A DNA stretch of 64,000 bases from Callorhinus ursinus (GCF_003265705.1 NW_020312966.1:26062794-26126793), one strand, 5' to 3'. Positions 1 through 11,339 are shown, counted from the stretch's first letter. Made by a program: numbers and translations. Notes: generated from the sequence alone by a model not told the origin.

Positions 1-198
1 CAAGGCTTTTCTAGAGTTGATATATGCTTCTGCCAAATGAGGATTAATACACACGCTTGGCTGACAAGGAGAATTGGTAATGAGTTTGTTTTAGCCCCTG
101 TGTAGAGTAACCCCCCGGCCAGACCTCACATTGCCATCATCAGAAAGGGCCAGGTAGTCAGTCTACTTTAAAAATTTCCCTCTTCATGTGTGTCCAAT

Positions 199-380
199 AC
201 GTTATTTAAAAGATTTTATTTATTAGAGAGGAGACGGGTGTGGAGAGGGAGAGAGAGAACCCCAAGCAGAGTCCATGCTGAGCACAAGCCCGACGTGAAG
301 CTCCATCCCAGGCCCTGAAATCACGACCTGAGTGAAACCAAGGGTCCACTACTTAACCAACTGCACTACCCGGCCACCCC
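199..380 (-). mobile_element. CAN SINE (SINEC), degraded, minus strand
   Basis: Read on the minus strand this is a tRNA-derived carnivore SINE: a decayed tRNA-like head ending near 380, a purine/pyrimidine-rich body and an A-rich TTTATT-type tail near 205-220. Many substitutions mark it as old. The flanks tgtgtccaat (189-198) and tgtgtctaat (381-390) look like a target-site duplication with one mismatch. No gene is seen in it. Confidence 0.75.
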
Positions 381-399
381 TGTGTCTAATTATTTTTTA

Positions 400-1130
400 A
401 GACTATTTATGGAGTGATAGAATTTTAAATTGTTGAACAAGAAACTTTTCTTACAATTTGACCTTTTGGTCTCTTTACTATTTATTTCTCCCGGTTTCCA
501 TTTCTGTTTCTGGTGCAGACTGAAAAGGTCCAGATCCTTAAAAAGCTCTGCAAGTGATTTTACCCATTACAAATATGGCCTACTTTTATGTCTTTTGTTA
601 CGTCCAAATTATATTTCATATAACAACTTTGTTAATTTTTATTTTTTATTTTTTGCCTAGATAATACTTTCCTCTGGTTCCAAGTATTTGTAGGTATAAA
701 GGTACTTCCTCGTCCAATTTTTAAAGAGGAAAGAAAAGAGTTTCATTTGAGCCCAAGTTAGGTCAGTTGCTCTGGATACACAATCTTCACAAAGAAGAGA
801 GTCCTCCAGGGAGGGAACATCTGGTACAGGGTTATATATGTTTTTTACATTTTAAAAAAGTTACAATCATGTTACATCATGATGAAGAACATTCCAGAAA
901 GTTACAGACTTCATCTTATGTTTTTAGTATGTGTGAGACTGTATGACTTTAATCTAACGGGAACCAGGGGGGTTTTAAAATTTTTCTTATCTTTATGCTT
1001 GGAAAGCTCCTTTTTGGTTATTTTCTTTAAGGAAGGAGATGCACATGGTGCTCAGGGCAGAAATGGAGCCCACGCTCTGAGGTTTTGCTGAGTCATTCTG
1101 ACCTGGGTAAATGTTAGAGTAGAGCTTCCC
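400..1130. other. Intergenic, no feature recognised
   Basis: AT-rich sequence with no splice-supported open frame, RNA gene or repeat that I can name. The short open frames here show no coding character. Confidence 0.5.
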
Positions 1131-1640
1131 CGGGAGCCCAGGGGCAGGGCCCACACACAGGGAAGGCTGGACATTTCCTTTATTTTACCAGTGTTATTAG
1201 TTTCTTCAAAAAATAGTATGACTTACATTCTCTTCTTTGCCAGATACCATTCTAGGTGAGTGTGTGGAGAGGAACCCAGCCCTTCCCATGTGGTGAAAAA
1301 TTGGGCTGTGCCCAAAGAGAGACCTGGTCTTTGCTTTAGCTGTTGGGAGATAATCCATGTCATACCTAATAATAGGATATATCTTTAGGGTGGATCTGGC
1401 TGCATACCTTAGTCGTGTCAGAAAGACCAACCATGTGATTTAGGGTGAAGGCTTTGTTACTCTATCAGTCAGCCTGGAGAGTGAGTTCAAGCACACGGGT
1501 CATCAAGCGCTTATGGCGATATAATGAAGCCCCAATAAAAACTCTGGACATGGAAGCTCAGGTGAACTTCCTGAGCTGTCAATACTCTGTGCATTGTCAC
1601 ACATTGTTGCCCAGAGAAGGGATTTGCTAGTGCAGATAAA
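1130..1640 (+). mobile_element. Ancient ERV LTR fragment (5' and middle part)
   Basis: The sequence resembles a mammalian endogenous retrovirus LTR. It has an AATAAAAACTCTGGACA block near 1533, followed by a block about a short-gene-like TTGTCACA stretch near 1596. The 3' third is missing, and the copy stops near 1640. A second same-orientation fragment of what looks like the same family lies at about 2.9-3.6 kb. It has no coding capacity. The family assignment is from memory of repeat consensus sequences, and boundaries are approximate. Confidence 0.5.
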
Positions 1641-1879
1641 ATGTGCTCAGAATGCTTACATTAGCCTACAGTTGGACAAAATCATCTAACACAAAGCTTA
1701 TTTCGTGATGAAGTGTTGAGTATCTCACACAATTCATCAAACACTGCACTGAAAGTGAAAAACAGGATGGCTGTGTGGGGACAGAATGGTTTTCACTGTA
1801 TGGGTTGTTGTCCCTTGTGATACCGTGGCTGACCGGGAGCCGCGGCTCACTGCCCAGCATCACCAGAGAGGATCCCACC

Positions 1880-2150
1880 CACATCACAGCCTGGGAAAAG
1901 ATCAAAATTCAAAGTATGCTTTCTACTGATTGTGTATTGCTTTTGCACCATCGTAAACTGAACCAACCTAAGTTGGGGACCGATGGCACAGTAATCCCCC
2001 CTTACACACGGCTGCACTTTTGACAGTTTCAGTTGCCCACGGTCAACTGAGGTCTGATATTCCTCCTTCTCTCACCATCAGAAGGTCAGTAGTAGCATCA
2101 GGCTACATCGCAATGCCTACTAGTCACTCAACTAATGCATTTGTCAAAAT
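1880..2150 (+). mobile_element. Decayed DNA-transposon-like fragment (Tigger/MER type)
   Basis: The block around 2025-2060 (a TTTCAGTTGCCC..GGTCAACTGAGG pattern) and the CAATGCCTAC block near 2112 resemble the terminal part of Tigger/mariner-type fossil elements. The preceding stretch near 1900-1980 resembles a short dispersed repeat with a CACCATCGTAAA motif. Boundaries and family are uncertain. Confidence 0.35.
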
Positions 2151-2365
2151 CCATCGAACCGTACAACACAAAGAGTAGATCCTAATGTAAACGATGGACT
2201 TTAGCTAGTAACAATGCATCAACCTTGGTTCATCCATCGTAACAAACATATCACAAGATGTTAATAATAGGGGCATCTCTGAAGTTAAGAGAAAAGGAAA
2301 TATGGGAACACTGTACTTTCTGTACAATTTTTATGTAACTGTAAAATACTCTAAAGAATAAAGTC
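2150..2365 (+). mobile_element. L1M 3' end, plus strand
   Basis: This has the typical old mammalian L1 3' terminus: a GTAAACTATGGACTTTAG-like block, a TTCATC..GTAACAAA block, AAGATGTTAATAATAGG, a TGTACTTTCTG..CAATTTTT block and a final AATAAAGTCTATTTTAAAAA near 2357-2375. It is truncated 5' and has no coding potential. Confidence 0.65.
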
Positions 2366-2369
2366 TATT

Positions 2370-2880
2370 TTAAAAATCAACATAGGAGGTAATATGATTA
2401 TAAATAACCTTAACTGTTTCAAAAGTGGAAAGACTTTGTTACCTTAAATAATCAAGGACATACTAAAAAAAGATAGTTCTAGGAGTTAAATTCTGCCATT
2501 TTGGGAGGAAATGAACTGAATTGTCACCATAGTGCCAAAGCATGTAATGGTGGGGGCTTTTGAAGGAGGTTTGCGGGTGGATTTGGAGTTACCCGTAATA
2601 CCAAGGTTAAACAAAAGCCAGCAACCAAACCAAACCAAAAGAATTCTCAAACAAAGAAGTGAAATTAAATCCTTACCAACCTACGACAGATGAATGTGTG
2701 GAGCACCTGGATGAGGAGCTGGGTTCCCTGTGGGATCCCATGAGGAAAGGAGCACAACAGGCTTGGGAGGACTCAGTGTCTGGGTGGATGAGATGGGTGT
2801 CCCAGGTGGGCTTTTCCTCCTGGGTGACTCAGGACACCAAACTGTCAAAGACAAACACCAGATAAATGAGGACATTGACG
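2370..2880. other. Intergenic, no feature recognised
   Basis: No known repeat or gene was recognised. Two overlapping open frames of 64-68 codons on opposite strands at 2659-2875 have no splice or homology support. Confidence 0.4.
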
Positions 2881-2889
2881 TTATTTAGG

Positions 2890-3600
2890 GTCTTGCGATC
2901 CAGAGAACACCCCAGATTGCAGGATCAGAGTGTTCTCTGCAGGGTAGTTTGCCGTAGACTTTTATAGGGATAGTACACAACTTCCAGATGAGGTTATTTG
3001 GAATTGTTTTGCACTGGAGAAGCTTCAGTCAGATGAATGGGATGTGTTCATTTGTGTGTCTAGCTACTTTCAAGGGGGATTGTACAGAAAGTTAGCATAG
3101 CAGGCCTGAGACTATGCTCCTTAGAAAGGCCTGCTTGCAAGGTTGGCTCCTGGCTGGCACCTGGGAACTTAGATTTTAAGAGAGTTCCCACCATTTCCCA
3201 GATGACAGGAATGGCTCACTGCCAAAGCTGTTCATGCTAACTGTATGGTTTGTGCTGAACCCCTGCTTTCTTTCTGGGTCTGGAGTTTTGATATATGCTA
3301 GGCATCCTCCCAATATCTTGGGTACCGAGTCTTTAGTGAACTTGCCTGCTGGACATTTTTCATGTGTTGTCACAATTTTGGGTTGAAGGAATTAAGCCCA
3401 TTCTGTGTGACTTGCACCTGGTTTCCTCCAGACCTTGCCCCATGTGCCTTTTCCCTTTGCTGACTTTGCTTTGTATCCTTTTGCTATAATCAATAATAGC
3501 TGTGAGGACAACTATATGCCGAGTCCTGCGAGTCCTTCTCAGATCATTGAACCAGGGGCAACCCAGGGACAAAGTGTCCTCATCTTAGCTAATCACTCAT
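2890..3600 (+). mobile_element. Ancient ERV LTR, 3' part, plus strand
   Basis: The block from about 3320 to 3590 is LTR-like: a TGTTGTCACA stretch near 3364, a TTGCACCTGGTTTCCTCC block near 3412, a TTTGCT..TGTATCC.TTTGCT block before the presumed polyadenylation region, and a CGAGTCCTTCTCAGATCATTGAACC tail region near 3525-3552. It looks like the same family and orientation as the 1.1-1.6 kb fragment. No retroviral coding region survives between them. Confidence 0.5.
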
Positions 3601-3959
3601 GAGATAAAGAACAAGACCTTGGCTAAAAGTGAAAGAGGAAGGGTCTGTGTTTGGCCTTATCAGCAAGTTTGAGCAAAAGAGCAAAGATTTGTGTTTGGCC
3701 TTGTCCATACCTAAATACTATAACATTTTGCATTATATAGGAGGTGGGGTTTGTTGACTGCAAATATCTCATATAATTTTGGATATGGGATATGCTAAAT
3801 TATTATTTTTTCAGTTTTTTTAATTATTAAAATTTTCAATTTTTTCAATTATTTTTCCATTATCCAAATAATAGATACCCCCCTAATGTAAATATTTAAA
3901 AAAATAGAGAGAAACACCAAAAATATCTTATTCTCTCCCCTGTTAATAATTAGTATCAT

Positions 3960-4690
3960 TAGTCATCAAAAAAATACAAGGTAAAATCACAAAGAATTTC
4001 CACTACATCCTGGCCTGAATAGCCAAAATTAAAATGGCTGACAATACCGGGTATTGACTAGTCTGTGGCGTGACCGGAAGCCTCATTAACATCGTTGTTA
4101 ACAGTGTACACTGATACATGCATTTTGGAAAGCTGTTTAGCAACAGTTAAACATACATATATCCAGCATACATGACCTAGCAATTTCATACATCTATCTG
4201 CATATCTATGTACCTATACATGTATATACATATCTATTTATCTGATAGATGAGTGTTTATGTTCACCTAAAATTTGCACAAGAAGGTTCCATGATTTTTG
4301 TAACGTAAAACTGGAAACCAAGCGCCCATTAGCATTAGAATGGACAAGTACATTGTGGTCTGACCAAATGGAAGGTGACGAACAGGAACAAACTGTTTTC
4401 ATAGATAAAAACACAGATGAATCTCAAAGACAATATTGAGTGAAAGAAGCCAGATAGAAGAATGCAGATTCAATTTGATTTAATGTACGGGAAGGTACAA
4501 AATAAATGACCGCACATGTAGTGAGAGTTCAGACCAGTGGCTAACTTTGGGAGGAGAGCAAAGGAGAGGGATCTTGAGAGAGCTGAGGTGGTTACCCAGG
4601 AAAGCAAATTTGTAAAAATCATCAAGCTGTGCACTTAAGATCTGCATACTTTACTGTATGTAATTTATACCTTAATAAATGAAAGGGGAA
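3960..4690 (+). mobile_element. Old L1 (L1M class) 3' portion, plus strand
   Basis: This is a decayed ORF2 C-terminus plus 3' UTR: old counterparts of the blocks for single-cell-like ORF2 motifs (AAAATGGCTGA, GGAAACC..GCGCCCATTAG, ATGAATCTCAAAGACAATATTGAGTGAAAGAAGCCAGA). It ends in a TTTACTGTATGTAATTTATACCTTAATAAA tail. Frames are interrupted many times, so it is non-coding. Confidence 0.65.
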
Positions 4691-5082
4691 AGGAATAAAA
4701 ACAACTGAAAGAATAAAAAAATATTTGCGGTCCAAACTAGAATTTATCCCAAATGGTGTTGTCTTGAATTCTTCCAGCAGAAAGATTTGAATCACTACCC
4801 CAACGGCTGTCTAATTCATATCCTTAGAAACCGTACCTAAAATTTTCGTTGTCACTGTTTTTTCGTTCTTCCTATAATACTCAGGAAACTTTGAGTATGT
4901 TTCCCCATTGTCTAATTTTTATGTAGGTATAATCATTTTTGAAATGGGCACAATGTTACATTTGCAGAAAACAAGATGAAGACTTTACTTATTTTTCCTG
5001 AAATGTAGCATCCAAAAAGGAAAATAAGCTGTTCAGAAACGGTTGTTGTAAAAGTAAATGATGAAAAATGTCTTAAGGGCTG

Positions 5083-5155
5083 GCCGAGATAGCTCAGTTG
5101 GGAGAGCGTTAGACTGAAGATCTAAAGGTCCCTGGTTCGATCCCGGGTCTTGGCA
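5083..5155 (+). tRNA. tRNA-Phe (GAA)
   Basis: This is a complete 73-nt cloverleaf for a cytosolic phenylalanine tRNA. The acceptor stem GCCGAGA pairs with TCTTGGC, including one G.T pair, and A is the discriminator. The A box (TAGCTCAGTTGGG) and B box (GGTTCGATCCC) are intact internal pol III promoter elements. The anticodon GAA is at 5116-5118 in a seven-base loop, and no intron is present. A T4 tract at 5167-5170 serves as the pol III terminator. It differs from the common mammalian gene mainly near the 3' acceptor strand (CTTGG in place of TTCGG). That change keeps pairing, so the gene is probably functional. Confidence 0.95.
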
Positions 5156-5159
5156 TGGT

Positions 5160-6140
5160 CTCCCATTTCTTTTGCAAATGTCATTGACTTTCCCATTACT
5201 GATTGGCTGTGTAAACCAGTGAATACCCACCCATACCAATGTCAGTCACCTTCAAATAGGTTGAGACCACAGTGCCAGGTATGTGGAAAGGAGCTACAGA
5301 CATTTACCCTCATCACGGAAAGGGCTTTTGTAAATTCTTTGGCAAAACACAGTTCTACGTCCATACCCCTAATTCCTTCCAGCAATTCCTTGAAGTAAAG
5401 AAAGGAAACCTGCCCAGTGCCTTTTTCAGAGCACTTGGGTGTTATTAAGTGCATCTATAAGAATCAGGGTATGTGCACTTTCAATTCTTAATTACCTCTG
5501 TTCCTGCCTTCGCTCACTGTTGGGCCTTACCCATTCTTACATTGTTGTCAGCACTTTGAATCCTGTAAAAAGTTTTGCTTATCTTATACAGCATTTGGTT
5601 TTCAGCGGCGGGGTCAGGCCTAGTGCGTCACTTTACTATGAAGAAAGGCAAGAATGATAGTATAAGCATAAATTGAATTTTAGTAGTATTTATTAAGATT
5701 ATATGGGATGGTATATATACATACGTATATGCCGTAAAATATAATAGGGATTCAATATTGATTTATTATTTTTCCCGAGACAGTGTTGGATAATTCATAG
5801 ACTCTGGTCTGGAATATAGCACACATAATTTGACATTTGAGGCAGATATTCCCTTGTGTATTGCCAACGACGCAGGGGAAGGTATTAAAGGTATGCTTGA
5901 CTATATGCATAGACTATTTTGAGGAGGATAAACAAGCGCGGAGGGCTCCGGTGGCCTCCCAGGAGGATTTGGGGGCAGTTGGAGTCTAAGATCGGTAGAG
6001 ATTCGTTCTGTACCATGGTGTAATGTTAAAGGACAGATCTTTTAACGAGTCCTTCTTTTGATCCCGAATCACTATTAGTAAGGTTCATACACAATATTTC
6101 ATTCAAAAGCAGGGCACAGAAAAATATAGTTCTTGGATCT
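5160..6140. other. Intergenic, no feature recognised
   Basis: Apart from the terminator of tRNA-Phe I see no gene, RNA or clear repeat here. Short open frames on both strands around 5150-5660 overlap one another and look accidental. Confidence 0.45.
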
Positions 6141-7190
6141 GGAGCCCTCAGTCTACCCGGGACGTAGCTGAAGGTGGGGGTGAGGACAACAGACCCATGT
6201 CTTGGGTTTCGCCAACTGGGAAGGTGCTGGTTTTTCTAGGAGAGCGAGTGCCCGGCATGAGTAACCCTCCCGGACACCCTAGGGCGGAATCGGAAAAGTC
6301 AGGGAGGTCTGCCACCCGGAAAACTCCGTTCGTTCGCAGGAGGAAGGAGTCAAGAGTAATCCTTTTGGGGTTGCAAGGCCCGGATGCAAGCGAGGTGCGT
6401 CGCGGTGGCTTTGCCTGCGGACCTCCGGGTCCGTGACGCGCTTGGGAATGCAGTTCGCCGCGGCGACAAGGAGGACGCAGCCTGCAGGCCTCGTCGGAGA
6501 GCGCCCTGTAGTGTGGGGTCGAGGTTCGCAAGCCCTGGGCCGCCCGCGAGAGCCCCGCAGACTGCAAGAAGGCAAGGTGGAACATCGCGGGACTCCGCCC
6601 TCGACCTGAGCGGTGGACACGGGAGGCTCAAGCTTCTCTCCTGAGCCCGCGTCGGCCTTCAAATCAACAGAGTCATTACTTGTTGATTCACTTAGCTCCA
6701 AATGAAAGTATTCGCTGAAAATTGCCTAGGCGTCGGTCAGCAAGAAAACTGGAAAGTTACAAGGAAACTAACACACGGACGCCTCCCACCTGTCTCCGGG
6801 TGAGGGACCAGTAGGCTCGCTGGGCACCGCAGAGCGCACCTCTCCGACTCCGGCCTCCGCCGCCCGGGCCGGGGGTCCCTCGGCTCGCGCCCCGCCACCT
6901 GAGTGACGCACAGAATGTGCCGTTGGGTGAGAAGTTGAACGCTCAGCCGGCGCCCCACCACCTCGCCCTTTGCAAACCTCCGCGGCCCCTTTCTCCCATC
7001 CCTAACAAGATAACAAGTCACCCCGACTTAGCGCGTGACCAGTGCTGCCGGAGGCCGCGGTCCAGCGCCCGACCGCATGGCTGATGACGTCAGTGCAGGT
7101 GTCGGCGGGTCTTCCGCGACCCCGGGGCCCTGGATCCTTCCCTCCACCGCTCGTCTTCGTTTCCTCGCCTTGGAACAGCCTGAACTTAAT
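6140..7190. promoter_or_regulatory. CpG island, candidate promoter
   Basis: Dense CpG dinucleotides run from about 6140 to 7150 in otherwise AT-rich surroundings, with the highest density at 6380-6600 and 6780-7130. A perfect cAMP-response element lies near its right edge. No coding exon with convincing splice sites was found inside. The several overlapping open frames of 80-145 codons on both strands are what random GC-rich sequence gives. It may be the promoter of a non-coding transcript or an alternative first exon, or reflect open chromatin at the tRNA cluster. Confidence 0.6.
7085..7092. promoter_or_regulatory. CRE palindrome TGACGTCA
   Basis: This is a full eight-base CREB/ATF site at the right flank of the CpG island, a position typical of CpG-island promoters. 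Confidence 0.5.
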
Positions 7191-7260
7191 GGGACATTAA
7201 GTTACAAGTCATGAAAGACAAGTGTGCAATTTGTGATCCAGTGCTACAGACGTGCTTCTA

Positions 7261-7320
7261 AAAAGGGGGGACTCCCTTCACCAACGACTAAAAAGGGGGG
7301 ACTCCCTTCACCAACGACTG
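7261..7320. repeat. 30-bp tandem duplication, two copies
   Basis: Units 7261-7290 and 7291-7320 are identical except for the last base. The period is divisible by three, so an open frame of 67 codons (7224-7427) reads through both units. I see no other sign that it is coding. Confidence 0.9.
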
Positions 7321-7556
7321 AAAATCCGGCTACAGCGCACCCTCCACGATTAGACTACACTCAGCCTCTGCACAAAAGTTTCTCCGTGGATTTTCTTCTC
7401 CAAATCCGAAGAACTGAAAGCATGTAGACTCATTACATTCTGTGAATATGGTTGAAAGATCCCCTTAGAAGGAGGGGGAAGGAGAAATTCCCTTTAGTTT
7501 CAAACAAAAATTTAGAGAAACTTACTATTTTTAAAAAAGAGAGGTGTTTCAGGAGT

Positions 7557-7630
7557 GGCCGGTTAGCTCAGTTGGTTAGAGCGTGGTGCTAATAACGCCA
7601 AGGTCGCGGGTTCGATCCCCGTACGGGCCA
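7557..7630 (+). tRNA. tRNA-Ile (AAT)
   Basis: This is a complete 74-nt isoleucine tRNA gene. The anticodon AAT (7591-7593; inosine at position 34 after editing) sits in a CTAATAA loop closed by TGGTG/CGCCA. The A box TAGCTCAGTTGG and B box GGTTCGATCCC are intact. The acceptor GGCCGGT/ACGGGCC has a G.G mismatch at the fifth pair, which as I recall is also present in the human gene. The T4 terminator is at 7643-7646. Its sequence is identical to the gene at 17748-17821. Confidence 0.97.
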
Positions 7631-7929
7631 CGCAAGGTCCTCTTTTGGCCTTCGGCCTGACCAACTCAAACCACCTATTACCCGAAATCGCCCGTGCTAC
7701 AATCGAGAGTTCAGACATTGCCCCTCTCAGCAAGAAGGCTGTGTATTTTCGTCTCGTTTTGCTTGTTTTTAATAAAAAGTAACGTACACCTGCTAGGAAG
7801 ACTTCACTGAAGAAACCTGAGGGAGTAGCGTGGGAGCCAGGCGGTTGTGTTTTAGGAACGGGGAAATTGAGGAGTTTTTGAAATACGCCTCAGTTTTCAG
7901 TGAAACTCAGGAGACAGTATTATCTGGGC

Positions 7930-8740
7930 GCGTCCTAGAAGTTTCAAGTTTCAGGGGAGAAAAGCAGTCATGCGCAGCGTGGCCAGCGGCTCGGTCGGCT
8001 AGAGCAGCGAGACACGCGCTGTGTTCCCGTCGGGTCCGCGCTCGGTCCTTCCTTTTCATCGAGAACCCTCCGTCCGGGGTGCCTGCGAGGACAGGGCACC
8101 GAGTGCGGCGCGGCGCGGGCCGGGCTCCATGCACCTGCCGGCGCCGTGCAACACTACGCACCTGCTTTCTCTGGTTTGGTCTCCGCCCCCAAAGCGACGC
8201 GGTGACTGCAACTCACCTGCGATGCACACCAAGGAGACAAGCTACGCTTTCGGAAATCGGTCCACATATGAAGATGAATTTTTGGGGTTGGTCTGAGGAC
8301 TTTCTCCCCACTCGGCAGTGATTTCTCTCCAGCCTCTACGCGCGGCCTCGACGCATAGGGAGGAGGCAGGTCTGTCGAGAGAGGCAGCCCGAAAGCTGCC
8401 ACCTCCCAGGTCTTCCTTACACTCTCATCTTTTCCCGGCTGTTTACCTTTGCAAAACAAGGGATTCCTTCCTGTTGATTCTCTGTCCCCTGGGGGGGTGG
8501 GGCTCTGTCCCGACGAATGCTCGGCCGCTCACGTGGGGACACGTGGGGTGGGGGGAGCGGCGACCGCGGTCTTCAGGGCCAACCTCTGTCTAAAGGGCTC
8601 AACTGAGGCAAAGAGCCGCTCGCACCCGTGTCCCCGCAGCCGAACCTTCCTTGCCTCAACATTTCCCCAGGAGATGTCTGTCCCCTTTCTCTTTGGTAGC
8701 CACGCGAGGAAGGAACTGCGCAGGAGAGACCTCTAAGGTG
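7930..8740. promoter_or_regulatory. CpG island beside tRNA-Ile
   Basis: CpG-dense sequence begins about 300 bases downstream of tRNA-Ile, strongest at 7970-8150 and 8330-8600. Overlapping open frames of up to 163 codons occur in four frames and look like composition artefacts. No exon is supported. Confidence 0.55.
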
Positions 8741-9092
8741 AGGACTCTTCCCAGTGAGGACAAAACATCGATGGAGAAGACACTGGAAGAAAAGTCATTG
8801 TTTATTTTTCTTTAGAGCTTCTTTGATTTTAAAAGCCTTCCTTCTAACGGTCTTTTTCAGCCAATCTCCTGTCTCAAGTTCAGGAAGCGATGACAGAAGA
8901 AAATCTTAGAAGATCGTTCCTTTGATGCTTCTGACATCTCTTTCAGGCTCAACCGACAGTCGATGCGGGAGAGCATCCGCGAAAATGAAGGATCAGTTCC
9001 AGGAAAGTGTATTCGAAAGACTTTAAGGATTGCTTCAATGTTTTGTTTAAAAAAAAAAGTACCTACAGAGTGTGAAGAAAAAGCGAGCTCCG

Positions 9093-9165
9093 CGAGCCAG
9101 CCAGGAGTCGAACCTAGAATCTTCTGATCCGTAGTCAGACGCGTTATCCATTGCGCCACTGGCCC
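9093..9165 (-). tRNA. tRNA-Arg (ACG)
   Basis: This is a complete 73-nt arginine tRNA on the minus strand. The anticodon ACG (plus-strand cgt 9130-9132) lies in loop CTACGGA closed by TCTGA/TCAGA. The acceptor GGGCCAG pairs with CTGGCTC with one G.T pair, and the discriminator is G. The T stem reads CTAGG/CCTGG with a T.G wobble at its second pair, where the usual gene has CCAGG. The B box GGTTCGACTCC is intact. The downstream T5 terminator corresponds to plus-strand aaaaa at 9078-9082. Confidence 0.95.
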
Positions 9166-9169
9166 GCAC

Positions 9170-9795
9170 CTCTTGCAAGGCTATCAATACTTGTATTTTC
9201 TATAACTATACACAATTCATATCAGACAAAGAGTGGTTGATTTTTTAATTTAGGCAGGATTTAGGAACAAAATCTGTATCAATTCTGGGAAAGCATAATT
9301 TATTTTGTGACTGGTTTGCATTATGCACATTTACATAAAATGTTTTCATTGAAAATGGGTCAGTCTTCACTTATTTTCTGACTGTATGCTTTGGAAACTT
9401 GTTTGGTGCTTGGTAGCTGTTGGTTTTGTTTTTGTTTTGTTGTTTTACTTGAACGTATCTCCATGGACTCAGTTTCCACGTTCTCTCTTCACTCCTTACC
9501 CAGTTTATATTAGTGCCTAGTTTTGAGCTCTTCATTACTGCCCCCCCCATAATATTCATCTGCCCACAAATTGCAATAAACACAAAATGCAATAAGGAGG
9601 CAAGAATTCAATAGAAGTATACATTTTAAGAATGGCATTTGACAAAGAAACTTGGAAACCAGGAACTCACTTACTAACAAATACAAAATTGGCTTAAATT
9701 TTACTTAGCTCTTCAAAAGAGCTGCAAATGCAAAAGTGCTTATAAAAGAGAGGTTTAGTCCACTGAGGGGACGAGGTTGCACATGGGCTTGAAAA
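9170..9795. other. Intergenic, no feature recognised
   Basis: AT-rich with a short homopolymer C run at 9541-9548. No gene or confident repeat was seen. Confidence 0.4.
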
Positions 9796-9799
9796 GGCA

Positions 9800-9905
9800 A
9801 AGTCAGAAGTCCAAATATATACTCTCTGTGCCTCAATTTCCTTATTTGTAAAAAGTGCTTCAAAGAGCACTTGGCAAATACGATGGAGTATTATCCTAAA
9901 TTTTT
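9800..9905 (+). mobile_element. MIR-like fragment
   Basis: The stretch CTGTGCCTCAATTTCCTTATTTGTAAAAAG near 9827-9856 matches the conserved core to 3' part of the mammalian-wide SINE MIR. The edges are decayed. Confidence 0.45.
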
Positions 9906-10336
9906 TATGGCTCTCACCAGCCTTTGATGTCAGTTATAAACACTAAAGATTACTGCCTGAGAATGCCTTTAAGGAAGCTGCTGGCTCTATGATCAGAAAG
10001 GGCATATCTATTCCCCCAAATTTCAACATCTCCTGTGTTCTCTTTGCTGCTGTGCTCTGGCATTCACCAGATTTAACAAATTCACCTCCACGAGCCAGTG
10101 TTATTGAGTGCTCCAAGTCTGAAGCCGAAGCTCGGTGTGGACAGTGCCGGACACGGAGCAAGCACCCAGACGACCAAAGAAGATGATGGAACTCGTAACT
10201 AGCTGGCGCTGTCCTCCTAAAGGATTTGAGTTATAAATTGGAACTGCCGCTTAAGAGATGTCTCTGCGGTGCTGGGCGGGGAGCCGTTCAATTTTGCAGA
10301 AGCTTCAGGGGGTAGGCCCCACACCAAAAAGCACAA

Positions 10337-10418
10337 CGCTGTGAGCAGGATTTGAACCTGCGCGGGGAAACCCCATTGGATTTCGAGTCCAACGCCTTAA
10401 CCACTCGGCCATCACAGC
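10337..10418 (-). tRNA. tRNA-Ser (CGA)
   Basis: This is a complete 82-nt class II tRNA on the minus strand. The acceptor GCTGTGA pairs perfectly with TCACAGC, and the discriminator is G. The anticodon CGA (plus-strand tcg 10383-10385) lies in loop CTCGAAA. A long variable arm (TGGGG..CCCCG type) identifies the serine class. The A box TGGCCGAGTGG and B box GGTTCAAATCC are intact. The T5 terminator corresponds to plus-strand aaaaa at 10326-10330. All stems are intact, so the gene is expected to be functional. Confidence 0.96.
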
Positions 10419-10589
10419 CCCTTTCCTAAGGCTCTCATTCATTAGACTGAAGACAAATACATGTCATTTACCATGTAGTGTATTAGAGAGAGGATGACTG
10501 GTTCCTGAGTGTCCTCTCAAAACCTTCTCCAAGCCCAGGCTTCCATATTTCACTTAATGGCAATTTCACCTTTTCAGATATTTATGCAA

Positions 10590-11250
10590 AAATCTTGGAA
10601 CGCCCTTGACTTCAGTTATTCTTTCATTCCACATATGTGAGGGGATTCTTGTTTCCTCTCCCCTCAAAATGCATCTAGATCTGAACAGCTTCTCACCACC
10701 TAACTGCTATCACCCCGGCCCACCACAACTTCATCTCTGACATGGGATATTGCAAAATCTCTTAATAGGTTTCCCTTCTTCCATCCTTTCCAGCCTTATG
10801 AAACACTCAATGATAAGCAACCGGAGAGATCTTTTTGAACCCAAAACACTTTGAGCACAGCTTTGCTCAAAACTCAACAACGCCTCATTTCACCAGAGCA
10901 AATACCAAAGCCCCCACTTGGGCTACTGAGTTGCCCAAGATCTCATTGCTCCTACTGCACCCCTTGCTAAGCTATTCTTGCTTTGATGTAAGTATGACCC
11001 AGCCCCTTACCTACTTCAGGTGCTTTCTCAAATATCAGTTTATCAGGAACACAGCCTGAACATTATATCTAAGCCCTACACGCCCCTCATCCCAGGGCTG
11101 CTCCCCGTTCTTTGCTTTATTTTTCTCCAAATCACTCATGGTCCTTTAACACATTATGCACCTTATTTATTTTGTGTGGAACCTTGTGAATTATGGTTCA
11201 AACGCAACTACTCCTGGCTCCACATTGCATGCTTCATCCTTCACATCTTT
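10590..11250 (+). mobile_element. L2 LINE 3' portion, plus strand
   Basis: A pyrimidine-rich sequence with the L2 3' signature: CTTCAGGTGCTTTCTCAAATATCA near 11015, then a CCCTGCTTTATTTTTCTCCA-like block near 11106-11130 and a CTTATTTATTTTGT block near 11161. Frames are broken and there is no coding potential. Confidence 0.6.
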
Positions 11251-11339
11251 TTGGATATGTGTGTATTTTCTTCAAATTCCCAAAGCCCCGATCTTCACAA
11301 TTTCCATATGTAAGGAGGAAGAATTTTTCCTCTATTCTG

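Noticed and set aside
6148..6701. Overlapping 79-145 codon frames on both strands
   Set aside because: CpG-island artefact: four overlapping frames, none with splice support.
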